Both the position numbers and the translations under genes were made by a program. From NCBI GenBank assembly GCA_002308515.1, contig DBVN01000066.1, forward strand, positions 11,109 to 24,896: 13,788 bases of DNA, written 5' to 3'. Shown one piece after another: positions 1 to 8,598 of this stretch; within the stretch, counting starts at the first letter, position 1; the number at the start of each line of letters is the position of its first letter. This DNA comes from Verrucomicrobia bacterium UBA1263. GTDB lineage: Bacteria > Verrucomicrobiota > Verrucomicrobiia > Limisphaerales > UBA1412. The notes below the pieces were generated by a model. It worked only from the letters and a program-made list of their open reading frames with translations. It was not told the DNA's origin and did no database searches.

Positions 1-2549
1 CCGCTCTGAGCCAGATATTCACCGCCGTCGGAGTCTATCAGGATGGCCAGCAGCTGAGTGGAAGTCCGTTGAGACGGCGGGACTTTGATGTCCAGAGTGA
101 TAAGCTCCATGCCGCTCAAGTCCAGTTTTTCTCCAAAGCAGAGGAACAGGAAAGTATCCACATTTCCTTTGGTCAGGGTCGCTTTGGCGTTCCAGGCGGA
201 ATCATTTTCCACTTTTTCCACAGTGGCGCGAACGAACTCGCCGGCGCCTTTGCCGGGATCGTTCAGCTTCAGAACGGTCGCCTCATAAGCGGGGAATGAC
301 CGGATGTCACCGGTTTGTTTGCGTTCTTTCTGTTTGTCGAAAGTGAAGGCCACGGCGTTCCATCCGTTCAGACTGACGGAATAAGTCTCGCTTTCCTGCA
401 GAGCGGTGACTTTGCCTGTATTGGGATCCCACATTCTGGGATGACCTGCTGCGGCAAAGCGGACTGTCTCTTTGCAGGGTTCCTTGGAATCGTTGAAAAT
501 GTAGTACACCTCACGGTCAGGGAAGGAGCGGTGTGTGACTCTCAAAGGAGAATCTTTGCCGCCGGTGGCAAAGTCGCGCTCCAGCAGTTCATTCAGGATA
601 TGAGCGTTCATGCTCTCCATGCCCATCGGCAGGAAAAGAGCGATGCCGCCGGCTTCGTTGCGTATCGGTTTGAGCGGAGCCGGTTCAGTACCGAAGAGGC
701 GTTTGGATATCTCTTTGACCTCGCTGCTGGGGAAATCGGTTTCGGAATTCAGAGGCAGAGCACCCGAAGCGATCAGGATGCCGCCTTTTTGCACTAACTT
801 CTCCAGCTGTTTCCATGTTTCCAGAGGCAGTGTATCCACCGAAGGCAGAATGACGGCACGCCAGCTGACTCCGCAGGGATGTTCCAATCCCTTATCGCTT
901 ACAGAAGCTTCTGTGATGGCACGGCTGTCGATGATCGTGAAATCGCGGCCGGAACGCCAGAGCGATTCAGAGACCGTGGCATAGCATCCGCTGATGGCCA
1001 GCACGTCCGCGGAGTCGTTTGCCCAGGTGCGTGAAGGGATATAGCGGGGCCAGCAGCTTTCCACAGGATAGAGGACGGCGGTGTCCACCACCTGATTGCC
1101 GCCTTCGGTCATCAGAATGCTGCGTCCTGTCCAGTCGTTCAGTTCTTGTATCTGCTGATCGGTCAGGCCATTCCAGGAATAGTAACTGGTGAAGCGGTTG
1201 ACACCGCCTACGATCTGGCGGCCCAAAGTCCCGCGTATATCATCTGCCGTAACGGTGATCCGGGGACGGTTGTCGCCGGCCGGACGATAGACCTGGCCGT
1301 GATCGGAAGTCTCACTCATGACCAGCCGTTTGTCATTCAATTCAGCCGCGCTGGAGAGCAGTCTTGCCACATACCAGGGAACTTCGGGCGGAATACTGGT
1401 CAGACAGTCCATGCTGGGAGAATCCAGACGGCGGATGCAGGCAAAGAAATTGCCATAGAAAGGAATGTGTGTGGCCATGGATTCCTCGGAGATCAGATGT
1501 CCGCCGGAGGGAATGTGATACTTCGCGCAGAAATCCTGTATCTGGCCAAAATAGTATTCAGCCACCAGATCGCCCACCGTCTTCCAGAAATCGTATTTCA
1601 CCTTGGCGATCTTGCCCTGGCCATTGCTGTCCAGAGCCAGCAGAGGAACCAGCGGCGTGATGTCATAGCCGCAGCGTGTCTTGAATTCCCTGACCAGATC
1701 ATCCGACCAGGGCAGGCAGGCATAAGGCATCGTGCGCAGGAACACGCTCATCAGGGAAGGTTCATCCGTGAATGTGGATTCAAAGTACTTGCCCAGATTG
1801 TCTCCGAACCGCTGGGCGTAGTTTTCATAAGTCACCCGCGCGAACTCGTAAGTAGCGTCTTTATTGAGCAGATTGATGTAGGGGGTGTGCTGGTACAGAT
1901 TTGCCTCCGCGTGAGTTCCTTCATAAAGTGTATTGCGTGTGATGACGTTGACAGTGTACCCGGCCCGAATATAGGCTTTGAGTTTGCCGTTTTGGATAGC
2001 CGCGGTCAGGTTGATGACGTGATCCATGTCGGGCAGATCGTCTTTCAGGGGGATAGCCAGCGCGCACAGGATCTCTCCGGGCGGAACATCGAATTCCACG
2101 ACCTGATCCTTGTCATAGTACCGGTTATAGGTGAGCAGCCCCTCGGCTTCCCACTCCGGATTCTTGCGCAGGACCAGTCCGCCCGCGTTGCCGGAGGGGT
2201 ATCCTTTTTCATCGTAAAGCCAGAGATTAGCGCCTTCCTTCTTGGCCTCGGTAACAGCCCGGTAGAACGCGTTCCAGTGGACATCGCTTTCCATATACTG
2301 GTCAAAATGGACATTGCTGACGATGCCGCCGAAACCTTTATGGCGCAGAAGATCCTCGCGGGTGCTGTCCTGCTGTTCAAAGCTGTCTGGCCAGTTGTGG
2401 ATGATTTTCAAGATCTTAGTCTTAGCGGGAGGTTCCACGAACTGTTTTTCCAGTTCATTCAGGGATGTTTCCGCGGCTTGTTCCGCGCAGCCGATATTAC
2501 AGGCTCCGGTGATCAGAGCCGCCACACATAGTTTACTAATCCAACTCAC
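1..2549 (-). CDS. Exported glycoside hydrolase, GH106 (alpha-L-rhamnosidase)-like, C-terminus cut by the window edge
   Basis: Reading leftwards from a GTG at 2549, the frame stays open for 849 codons to the window edge. Known GH106 enzymes remove alpha-L-rhamnose from complex glycans. Visible similarities are the early WLYDEKGYPSG segment (W110, D113, E114, G120), which I associate with this family, a TDEPS segment with E263, and a later SETSD segment with E413; the acidic residues are candidate catalytic or metal-binding positions, unproven here. After about residue 500 comes a region resembling the glutamine-amidotransferase-like domain of these proteins, then a beta-rich part. The N-terminus is a hydrophobic export signal (KLCVAALITGACNIGC) with C17 and C21, but neither is preceded by a textbook lipobox. 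A stop codon (TAG) lies four codons upstream, so the start cannot be earlier; a GTG at codon 9 is the alternative. No Shine-Dalgarno sequence is visible. Family rests on motif memory; another large rhamnosidase-like family is possible. Confidence 0.72.
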   Translation of the reverse strand, partial: MSWISKLCVAALITGACNIGCAEQAAETSLNELEKQFVEPPAKTKILKIIHNWPDSFEQQDSTREDLLRHKGFGGIVSNVHFDQYMESDVHWNAFYRAVTEAKKEGANLWLYDEKGYPSGNAGGLVLRKNPEWEAEGLLTYNRYYDKDQVVEFDVPPGEILCALAIPLKDDLPDMDHVINLTAAIQNGKLKAYIRAGYTVNVITRNTLYEGTHAEANLYQHTPYINLLNKDATYEFARVTYENYAQRFGDNLGKYFESTFTDEPSLMSVFLRTMPYACLPWSDDLVREFKTRCGYDITPLVPLLALDSNGQGKIAKVKYDFWKTVGDLVAEYYFGQIQDFCAKYHIPSGGHLISEESMATHIPFYGNFFACIRRLDSPSMDCLTSIPPEVPWYVARLLSSAAELNDKRLVMSETSDHGQVYRPAGDNRPRITVTADDIRGTLGRQIVGGVNRFTSYYSWNGLTDQQIQELNDWTGRSILMTEGGNQVVDTAVLYPVESCWPRYIPSRTWANDSADVLAISGCYATVSESLWRSGRDFTIIDSRAITEASVSDKGLEHPCGVSWRAVILPSVDTLPLETWKQLEKLVQKGGILIASGALPLNSETDFPSSEVKEISKRLFGTEPAPLKPIRNEAGGIALFLPMGMESMNAHILNELLERDFATGGKDSPLRVTHRSFPDREVYYIFNDSKEPCKETVRFAAAGHPRMWDPNTGKVTALQESETYSVSLNGWNAVAFTFDKQKERKQTGDIRSFPAYEATVLKLNDPGKGAGEFVRATVEKVENDSAWNAKATLTKGNVDTFLFLCFGEKLDLSGMELITLDIKVPPSQRTSTQLLAILIDSDGGEYLAQS

Positions 2550-2555
2550 GCCGCT

Positions 2556-2561
2556 ATTCTA
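2556..2561 (-). promoter_or_regulatory. Possible -10 box for the glycoside hydrolase, implying a leaderless or near-leaderless transcript
   Basis: On the minus strand TAGAAT matches the sigma-70 -10 consensus at five of six bases. The hexamer 17 bases upstream (TTCCCT) is a poor -35. The box ends only six bases before the GTG start, so transcription would begin at or next to the start codon, which fits the missing ribosome binding site. It could be chance, or the true start could be the GTG at codon 9. Confidence 0.3.
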
Positions 2562-2598
2562 TCTGAAAACAGCGCGGGAGGGAATCTGAAAATGAGCG

Positions 2599-2627
2599 TT
2601 TACATTGAGAACGGATAGGATTACAAT
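2599..2627 (+). promoter_or_regulatory. Sigma-70-type promoter for the S46 peptidase gene
   Basis: TTTACA at 2599-2604 and TACAAT at 2622-2627 are separated by exactly 17 bases; each hexamer matches consensus at five of six positions. Predicted transcription start is near 2634, giving a leader of about 37-49 bases before the ATG candidates at 2671 and 2683. The site rules out any translation start at the TTG at 2605, which lies inside the promoter spacer. Confidence 0.7.
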
Positions 2628-2682
2628 CCAGCCGATTAGGTTAGCAGCGAAGCCGATCACCGGCACGCTCATGGATGAAATT

Positions 2683-4770
2683 ATGAGTTCTAAGAAAAAC
2701 ATTTTAACAGCGGTAATGGCAGCCGCGGCATTAACATTGAGTATGGATCGAGTTTATTCCGATGAAGGGATGTGGTTGTATGATGACCCTCCGCTGGAAA
2801 TATTAAAGGCAAAATATAACTACAGCCCCGGCGCGGAATGGCTGGAGCATCTGCAAAAGGCTTCTGTCCGTTTCAATAACGGCGGATCGGGTTCCTTTGT
2901 TTCGGCGGACGGCCTGGTCATTTCCAATCACCACGTTGGCGCGGGAGCGTTGGAAAAGCTTTCCACAGAAGAGAATAACATTTTCGCTAACGGTTTTTAT
3001 GCCCGGACTCCGGCGGAAGAACTGCGCTGTCACGATCTGGAATTGAACGTGCTGATGAGCATTGAGGACGTGACCGATCAGGTCAATGCCGTCATCCGTC
3101 CGGAAATGTCCTCGGAAGAAGCCGTCAAGGCCCGCCGTGAGATCATGGCCAAGATCGAGGCCGAATCCCTGGAAAAAACAGGTCTGCGCAGTGACGTTGT
3201 CACCCTGTTCCAGGGCGGCAAATACTCCCTTTACCGCTACAAACGCTACACGGATGTCCGTCTGGTGTTCGCGCCGGAATCCCTGATCGCTTCTTTCGGC
3301 GGTGATACCGACAATTTTGAATATCCTCGTTATGATTTGGATATCAGCATATTCCGTGTATATGAGAACGATAAGCCGGCCAAGATAGACCATTACCTGA
3401 CCTGGAACCTGAAGGGAGTCGCGGAGAACGATTTGATCTTCATGTCCGGGAATCCGGGTTCGACCTCCCGGCTGATCACCATGGCTGAATTGAAATCGGA
3501 CCGGGATCTGGTTTTGCCGTACACACTGCAGCGTCTCAACCGCTTAGAGGTGCTTTACTCCGTATGGGCCGCCCGCAGCAAGGAGAATTCCCGCCGCGCC
3601 ACACAGTCCATCTTGGGTATCCAGAACGCCCGCAAGGCATTGGGCGGTCACTTTACGGGCCTGCTGGATCCAAGCCTGATTGCTAAGAAAGAGGCTGAGG
3701 AGAAAGCTCTGAAAGAAGCGATCGCGGCTTCCAAAGAATACAAAGATACTCTGAAGGCTTTCGATCAAATCGCTCAGATAGAGAAGGATGTAGCAGAGAG
3801 TTACCGGCCTTATCGTATATGGGAGAATGCTCAGGCTTTTAATTCTACTTACTTCGGTTTTGCGCGGACACTGCTGCGCAACGCGGAAGAGAAATCCAAG
3901 CCCAGCGGTGAACGTCTGCGTGAGTTCCGTGATTCCAATAAGGTCTCTATGGAGCTGAGACTTTTCTCAGAAGCTCCTGTCTATGAAGATTTTGAGATTC
4001 TTCGCCTGACCGATTCCCTGAAATTCGCCATCGAGCAAATGGGATACAATGATCCGCTGGTGCAGAGGGTATTGGCCGGTAAATCTCCGGAAGCCCGCGC
4101 GTTTGAGCTGGTGAAGAATACCCAGATCAAGACCGTGGAACGGCGCAAGGCCATTTATGACATGAGCCCGGTTGAGATCCAGAAACTGAACGATCCGATG
4201 ATCGAAGTCGCTCGTGTGGTGGATGGCGCGGCACGTCAGCTTCGCAAAATAGGTGAAGAACAATCCGAATTGACCAAACAGGCCCATGACAAGATCGCCA
4301 AGGCGCGTTTTGCTCTGATGAAAGAGCATTCCTACCCGGATGCCACGTTCACCCTCCGTCTTTCCTACGGCCAGGTGAAGGGCTATGAGGAAGCGGGACA
4401 GGCCATTCCGTTCCAGACAGACCTGAAGGGAATGTATGCCCATGCCGAAGATCATGATTATGAAGGCGATTTCGATCTGCCTGAATCCTGGAAAAAACCG
4501 CTCAAGGCGCTGGATCTGACCACACCGTGCAACTTTGTCTCCACGGCGGACATCATCGGCGGCAACTCCGGCAGCCCGGTCGTGAACCGTGCCGGTGAAT
4601 TTGTCGGCATCGTATTCGACGGCAACATCCAGTCGCTGGTCGGGGAGTATGTTTATACCGATGTCCAGGCTCGCGCCACTTCTATCAACTGCCAGTTCAT
4701 TATTGAAGCTCTGAACAAAGTTTATGGAGCGGAAGATCTGGCCAAGGAGATTTTGAATGGAAAAAGATAA
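2683..4770 (+). CDS. S46 family dipeptidyl-peptidase, DPP7-like
   Basis: A 695-residue exported serine exopeptidase that should release N-terminal dipeptides from oligopeptides outside the cytoplasm; S46 enzymes are usually about 700-720 residues. A signal peptide is seen (basic SSKKN, hydrophobic stretch, likely cut before DEGMW). Chymotrypsin-type triad candidates are H84 in SNHHVG, D220 in YPRYDLD, and S629 in GGNSGSP; spacing matches characterised S46 members. The free N-terminus anchor residues known from DAP BII (Asn215, Trp216, Asp674) align with N211, F212 and D646, so the Trp is replaced by Phe. Position 647, 18 after the Ser, is Gly; DPP11 has Arg there for acidic P1, so a DPP7-like preference for hydrophobic P1 is inferred. 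The usual Cys after the HH pair is Val. The helical lid domain lies at about 260-540. Start chosen at 2683 for its compact signal peptide; an in-frame ATG at 2671 is also possible. A LOG-family gene follows after 23 bases. Confidence 0.9.
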   Translation: MSSKKNILTAVMAAAALTLSMDRVYSDEGMWLYDDPPLEILKAKYNYSPGAEWLEHLQKASVRFNNGGSGSFVSADGLVISNHHVGAGALEKLSTEENNIFANGFYARTPAEELRCHDLELNVLMSIEDVTDQVNAVIRPEMSSEEAVKARREIMAKIEAESLEKTGLRSDVVTLFQGGKYSLYRYKRYTDVRLVFAPESLIASFGGDTDNFEYPRYDLDISIFRVYENDKPAKIDHYLTWNLKGVAENDLIFMSGNPGSTSRLITMAELKSDRDLVLPYTLQRLNRLEVLYSVWAARSKENSRRATQSILGIQNARKALGGHFTGLLDPSLIAKKEAEEKALKEAIAASKEYKDTLKAFDQIAQIEKDVAESYRPYRIWENAQAFNSTYFGFARTLLRNAEEKSKPSGERLREFRDSNKVSMELRLFSEAPVYEDFEILRLTDSLKFAIEQMGYNDPLVQRVLAGKSPEARAFELVKNTQIKTVERRKAIYDMSPVEIQKLNDPMIEVARVVDGAARQLRKIGEEQSELTKQAHDKIAKARFALMKEHSYPDATFTLRLSYGQVKGYEEAGQAIPFQTDLKGMYAHAEDHDYEGDFDLPESWKKPLKALDLTTPCNFVSTADIIGGNSGSPVVNRAGEFVGIVFDGNIQSLVGEYVYTDVQARATSINCQFIIEALNKVYGAEDLAKEILNGKR

Positions 4771-4793
4771 CTTCTCAAAAAAAATAAAAGATC

Positions 4794-5474
4794 ATGAATG
4801 AAGAAGTAAAAAGTCAATATCAGGAAGATTCCTGGAGGATACTCCGCATCATGTCGGATTATGTGGATGCCTTTGAAACACTGTCGCCGCTGGGAAAGGC
4901 GGTAACAGTTTTCGGCTCGGCTCGCACACCGGCTAAGCATCCGGCTTATAAAGCCGCCCAAAAAATCGGCGCGCTGTTGGCTAAGAACGGTTTCGCGATT
5001 ATTACGGGCGGTGGTCCCGGCATCATGGAAGCGGCTAATCGCGGCGCGGCCGAGGTCGGCGGTAAATCGGTGGGGCTCAATATCTCTCTGCCTTTTGAGC
5101 AGAAGACCAATCCGTATGTGAACTATCCGGTACCATTCCATTATTTCTTTGCCCGCAAGACCTGTTTTGTGAAGTACAGCTGTGCTTTCATATTCATGCC
5201 CGGCGGTTTTGGAACGCTGGATGAAATGGGGGAAGTCTTGACCCTGGTGCAGACTCACCGCATCCCGCTGGTGCCGCTCATCTTCTTTGGAAAGAAGTTT
5301 TGGGTCGGATTCAAGGATTGGGTCAGAGACAACATGCTGGCGGAGAAGTATATTTCAGAGGATGACACGAAGTTGTTCCATGCGACCGATGATCCGAAAG
5401 AAGTCCTCAAGATCATTGAAGATCATCTCCGCCGGACTGATACTCCGTTCCTGCCCAATAAGTGGATGGGCTAG
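4794..5474 (+). CDS. LOG-family (TIGR00730-type) nucleotide 5'-monophosphate phosphoribohydrolase
   Basis: A cytoplasmic 226-residue Rossmann-fold protein of the family once annotated as lysine decarboxylase. Members hydrolyse nucleoside 5'-monophosphates (cytokinin riboside monophosphates in plants and some microbes, purine or pyrimidine nucleotides in bacteria) to a base and ribose 5-phosphate. Both signature elements are present: the phosphate-binding loop GGGPGIME at 72-79 and PGGFGTLDE at 136-144, whose Glu, with R121 in the ARK segment, fits the known active site. The length suits the version with a short N-terminal helix before the Rossmann core. The start ATG at 4794 is preceded by A-rich sequence without a strong Shine-Dalgarno site, and the gene begins 23 bases after the peptidase stop, so it probably shares that promoter. 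A terminator-like hairpin follows. The true substrate cannot be told from the sequence. Confidence 0.9.
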   Translation: MNEEVKSQYQEDSWRILRIMSDYVDAFETLSPLGKAVTVFGSARTPAKHPAYKAAQKIGALLAKNGFAIITGGGPGIMEAANRGAAEVGGKSVGLNISLPFEQKTNPYVNYPVPFHYFFARKTCFVKYSCAFIFMPGGFGTLDEMGEVLTLVQTHRIPLVPLIFFGKKFWVGFKDWVRDNMLAEKYISEDDTKLFHATDDPKEVLKIIEDHLRRTDTPFLPNKWMG

Positions 5475-5488
5475 AAGCCTGTTTACTC

Positions 5489-5514
5489 CGGGACGGGTGA
5501 AAATGCCCGTCCCG
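5489..5514 (+). terminator. Terminator-like hairpin after the LOG gene
   Basis: CGGGACGGG (5489-5497) pairs perfectly with CCCGTCCCG (5506-5514), and two further G-T wobble pairs close an AAAA loop. It begins 15 bases after the LOG stop codon. No T run follows immediately; the first strong one (a run within TTTTTTTATA, near 5537-5543) is about 20 bases on, in the AT-rich segment, so rho-independent termination may be imperfect. The GC-rich stem matches native composition and marks the last clearly native sequence before the AT-rich island. Confidence 0.6.
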
Positions 5515-5542
5515 AAACTTATAGATTGATTTTCCATTTTTT

Positions 5543-5548
5543 TATAAT
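5543..5548 (+). promoter_or_regulatory. Candidate -10 box (TATAAT) of the restriction-modification gene
   Basis: An exact TATAAT lies 54 bases before the start codon. The hexamer 17 bases upstream, TATAGA, is a weak -35 match (three of six), so the assignment leans on the -10 alone in AT-rich DNA. Transcription would start near 5555, downstream of the native hairpin, so the gene would have its own promoter. Confidence 0.35.
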
Positions 5549-5601
5549 TGATAAAAGTGAATCCAATAAAATGTGATTTGATACATTATTTTTAGGGTTT
5601 T

Positions 5602-8598
5602 ATGAATATCAAAGAATATATTGCTAAAATTAACGAACAGTATCAAATAGACGGTGCTAGGGAACATGCTTATCGTCCTGCTCTTCAAGAATTATTTTCA
5701 AGTTTGTTACCTAATTTGACTGTAACAAATGAACCAGCCAGAATTGCTTGTGGTGCTCCCGATTTTATTTTCATAGATAAAAAAGCTAAATTACCTATAG
5801 CTTTTGCTGAGACTAAAGATATTGATGATGGAGATCTTGATGGACGTAGACAAAATAAAGAGCAGTTTAATAGATATAAAAATTCACTTGATACAATAAT
5901 TTTCACCGATTATCTTGATTTTCATTTATATGAACATGAAAGATTGATCAAGAATGTGAGAATAGCTGAAATTAAAAAAGATAAGATTGTATTAATAGAA
6001 GATAATCTTAGAGAATTTAATGCTATAATTTCTCACATAGGTACAGCTAAAACCCAAAAAATCACATCTTCAACAAAGTTGGCAGAACAAATGGCTGCAA
6101 AAGCTAAACTTCTTGCGGAGACAATAAAGAAAGCTTTTAGTGATGATAATAAAAAGTATGATAATTCTCAACTCCGAGGACAGTATGAAGCATTTAAAAA
6201 AGTTTTGATTCATGATTTGACTTCAGATGCTTTTGCCGATATATACGCTCAAACTATAGCATATGGAATGTTTGCAGCTAGACTGCATGATACAACACCG
6301 GAGGATTTTTCTCGTGAAGAAGCAGCTAAACTCATTCCCAAGTCTAATCCATTTCTTAGGCAAATATTTCAGAATATTGCTGGATATGATCTTGATGAAA
6401 GAATTGTTTGGATAGTTGATGATTTAGCAACGACATTTGGGGCTACAGATATGCAAAAAGTTATGGGAACATATGCACAAAATGAGGTTCATAATGATCC
6501 CATGATTCATTTTTATGAGAATTTTCTTGCGGCTTATGATCCTGCACTACGTGATTCAAAAGGGGTGTTTTATACACCCGAACCTGTGGTAAAATTTATA
6601 GTCAAGAGTGTTGATGAAATTTTGAAAAAAGAATTTCATCTTAATAATGGATTAGCTGATTATGATGTGATAGAAAAAGATGTTATTAATGATCAGTATT
6701 CAGGGAAAAAAGGTGAATCTAAAACTTTAAAAAGAGAATTTCATAAAGTACAAGTACTTGATCCTGCAGCAGGTACAGGAACTTTTTTAGCAGAGATCAT
6801 TCGTCAAATATACCATAAATTTGAGAATATGAAAGGAGCTTGGCAGGGATATGTAGAAGATAATTTGTTACCAAGGATAAATGGATTTGAAATTTTAATG
6901 GCTCCTTATGCTATAGCACATCTCAAATTGGATATGCTTCTTCAGAATACTGGCTATATACATAAAAAAAATAAACGCTTTCAAATATATCTTACCAATT
7001 CTCTGGAAGAGTGTCATCCTGACACAGGAACATTATTTTCGACATGGCTTTCACAAGAAGCTACAGAGGCTAACTATGTAAAAAGAGATTATCCTGTCAT
7101 GGTTATGCTTGGTAATCCACCGTATTCAGGCGAGAGTTGTAATAAAGGCAAATGGATAATGGATATGATGAAAGATTATAAAAAGGAACCAGGTGGAACT
7201 GAAAAATTAAACGAACGTAATCCAAAGTGGATTAATGATGATTATGTAAAATTTATTCGATTAGGGCAACACTACATAGAAAAGAATGGAGTAGGAATCC
7301 TTGCATTTATTAGCAATAACGGATTTCTTGATAATCCAACATTCCGTGGTATGCGATGGAACTTGATGAAATCTTTTGATAAGATATATATCCTTAATCT
7401 TCACGGGAATAGTTTAAAAAGAGAGGTGGCTCCAGATGGAAGCAAAGATGAAAACGTTTTTGATATCACTGTTGGGACAAGTATTAATATTTTTATAAAG
7501 ACAGGGAAAAAGGATAAAAAATCTCTTGCTCAATTTCATTATGCGGAAATTTATGGAAAGAGAGAGAAAAAATATGATTATTTAAGAACTCACAGTTATG
7601 ATACCGTAAATTATCAGTGTATTACTCCTATTAAAAATTATTATTTTTTTGTACCTAAAGATTTTAAACTAACAAAGAAGTATGAAAAAGGATTTAAAAT
7701 TTGTGATTTAATCCCTATAAATAGTATGGGAATAACGACTGGAAATGATAAAAATTTGGTATCATGTTTTCCATTTCCATCTGACTATAATTCACCTTAT
7801 TGTTATAGACCTTTTGATAAACGATGGGTAGATTATGATACAAGAAAAATAGAAAGACCTAGAAAAGAGGTTATGTGTCATTTACAAAATGAAAATATTT
7901 CTATAGCTCTTATAAAAGTAAATAGTTCTTCGGATGGCTTGTTTAAAATATTTATAACAGACAGTTACACGGATAAATCAATACTATCTTCAAAGGATAA
8001 TGCCAATGTATTTCCTTTGTATCTTTATGTTGATGGGAGAAAAGAGGCAAATCTGAATTTTGATAAATGGAATTCAATAAACAAGATTCTTAATAAAAAA
8101 ACTACACCAAAAGAAATAATTTTATATGTATATGCTTTTTTATATAGCCCTTGGTATCGTGAGAGCTATAAAGAATTTTTAAAAATAGATTTTCCTCGCA
8201 TACCGTATCCTTCTGATGAGAAATTTTTTGATAATTTGTCAAAGGTGGGAGAACGATTGGCTAATATACATTTGATGAAAGATAGTGGGAATTGGGAAGT
8301 TTCTGTAACATACCCGGAAGTAGGAGAAAATATTGTGGAAAAAATAAAATATGTTCCAGATAGTGGAAAAGTTTACATCAATAAAAAGCAATACTTTGGG
8401 AATGTTTCACAGTCTGCTTGGAATTGTTTTATAGGTGGATATCAACCTGCACAAAAATGGCTTGAGAATAGAAAAGGACGTTGTCTTAATTTTACAGACA
8501 TCAGACATTATATGGAAATAATCTATGCATTAGAACAGACAGAGAAAATTATGAATGAAATTGATTCAATCATAAGACAAACAGCAGAATTTTGTTAA
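5602..8598 (+). CDS. Single-chain restriction-modification enzyme: PD-(D/E)xK nuclease plus N6-adenine methyltransferase, type IIG/ISP-like
   Basis: A 998-residue protein that should both methylate adenine in a specific DNA site and cut unmodified DNA. The N-terminus (about 1-130) holds an Mrr-like nuclease core with D54 in GAPDF and E70-T-K72, a complete D...ExK site. A helical spacer (about 150-340) leads to the methyltransferase: S-adenosylmethionine motif I DPAAGTGTF at 387-395 and catalytic NPPY at 505-508. The region from about 560 (SNNGFLDNPTFRGMRW, later FPRIPYP and GGYQPAQKWL) resembles the target-recognition and C-terminal domain of type ISP enzymes such as LlaGI and LlaBIII. Those are near 1,570 residues and have a helicase between nuclease and methyltransferase; none is visible here, so type IIG-like cutting near the site is inferred. 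AGGG at 5594-5597 is a close but plausible ribosome binding site. Base and codon use are far more AT-rich than both neighbours. No frameshift or missing motif seen, so it is probably active. Confidence 0.9.
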   Translation: MNIKEYIAKINEQYQIDGAREHAYRPALQELFSSLLPNLTVTNEPARIACGAPDFIFIDKKAKLPIAFAETKDIDDGDLDGRRQNKEQFNRYKNSLDTIIFTDYLDFHLYEHERLIKNVRIAEIKKDKIVLIEDNLREFNAIISHIGTAKTQKITSSTKLAEQMAAKAKLLAETIKKAFSDDNKKYDNSQLRGQYEAFKKVLIHDLTSDAFADIYAQTIAYGMFAARLHDTTPEDFSREEAAKLIPKSNPFLRQIFQNIAGYDLDERIVWIVDDLATTFGATDMQKVMGTYAQNEVHNDPMIHFYENFLAAYDPALRDSKGVFYTPEPVVKFIVKSVDEILKKEFHLNNGLADYDVIEKDVINDQYSGKKGESKTLKREFHKVQVLDPAAGTGTFLAEIIRQIYHKFENMKGAWQGYVEDNLLPRINGFEILMAPYAIAHLKLDMLLQNTGYIHKKNKRFQIYLTNSLEECHPDTGTLFSTWLSQEATEANYVKRDYPVMVMLGNPPYSGESCNKGKWIMDMMKDYKKEPGGTEKLNERNPKWINDDYVKFIRLGQHYIEKNGVGILAFISNNGFLDNPTFRGMRWNLMKSFDKIYILNLHGNSLKREVAPDGSKDENVFDITVGTSINIFIKTGKKDKKSLAQFHYAEIYGKREKKYDYLRTHSYDTVNYQCITPIKNYYFFVPKDFKLTKKYEKGFKICDLIPINSMGITTGNDKNLVSCFPFPSDYNSPYCYRPFDKRWVDYDTRKIERPRKEVMCHLQNENISIALIKVNSSSDGLFKIFITDSYTDKSILSSKDNANVFPLYLYVDGRKEANLNFDKWNSINKILNKKTTPKEIILYVYAFLYSPWYRESYKEFLKIDFPRIPYPSDEKFFDNLSKVGERLANIHLMKDSGNWEVSVTYPEVGENIVEKIKYVPDSGKVYINKKQYFGNVSQSAWNCFIGGYQPAQKWLENRKGRCLNFTDIRHYMEIIYALEQTEKIMNEIDSIIRQTAEFC

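Noticed and set aside
1146..2531. A 461-codon plus-strand open frame
   Set aside because: It lies wholly opposite the minus-strand glycoside hydrolase, which has an export signal and recognisable motifs; the plus frame shows no domain and is an antisense shadow in GC-rich coding DNA.
2605..2682. Extending the S46 peptidase to a TTG at 2605
   Set aside because: That codon falls between the -35 and -10 of a near-consensus promoter, and the extension would put a polar segment ahead of an otherwise normal signal peptide.
5570..5587. AATGT-(8)-ACATT inverted repeat before the restriction-modification gene as an operator
   Set aside because: Five-base arms in AT-rich DNA are expected by chance, and no controller protein gene is present.
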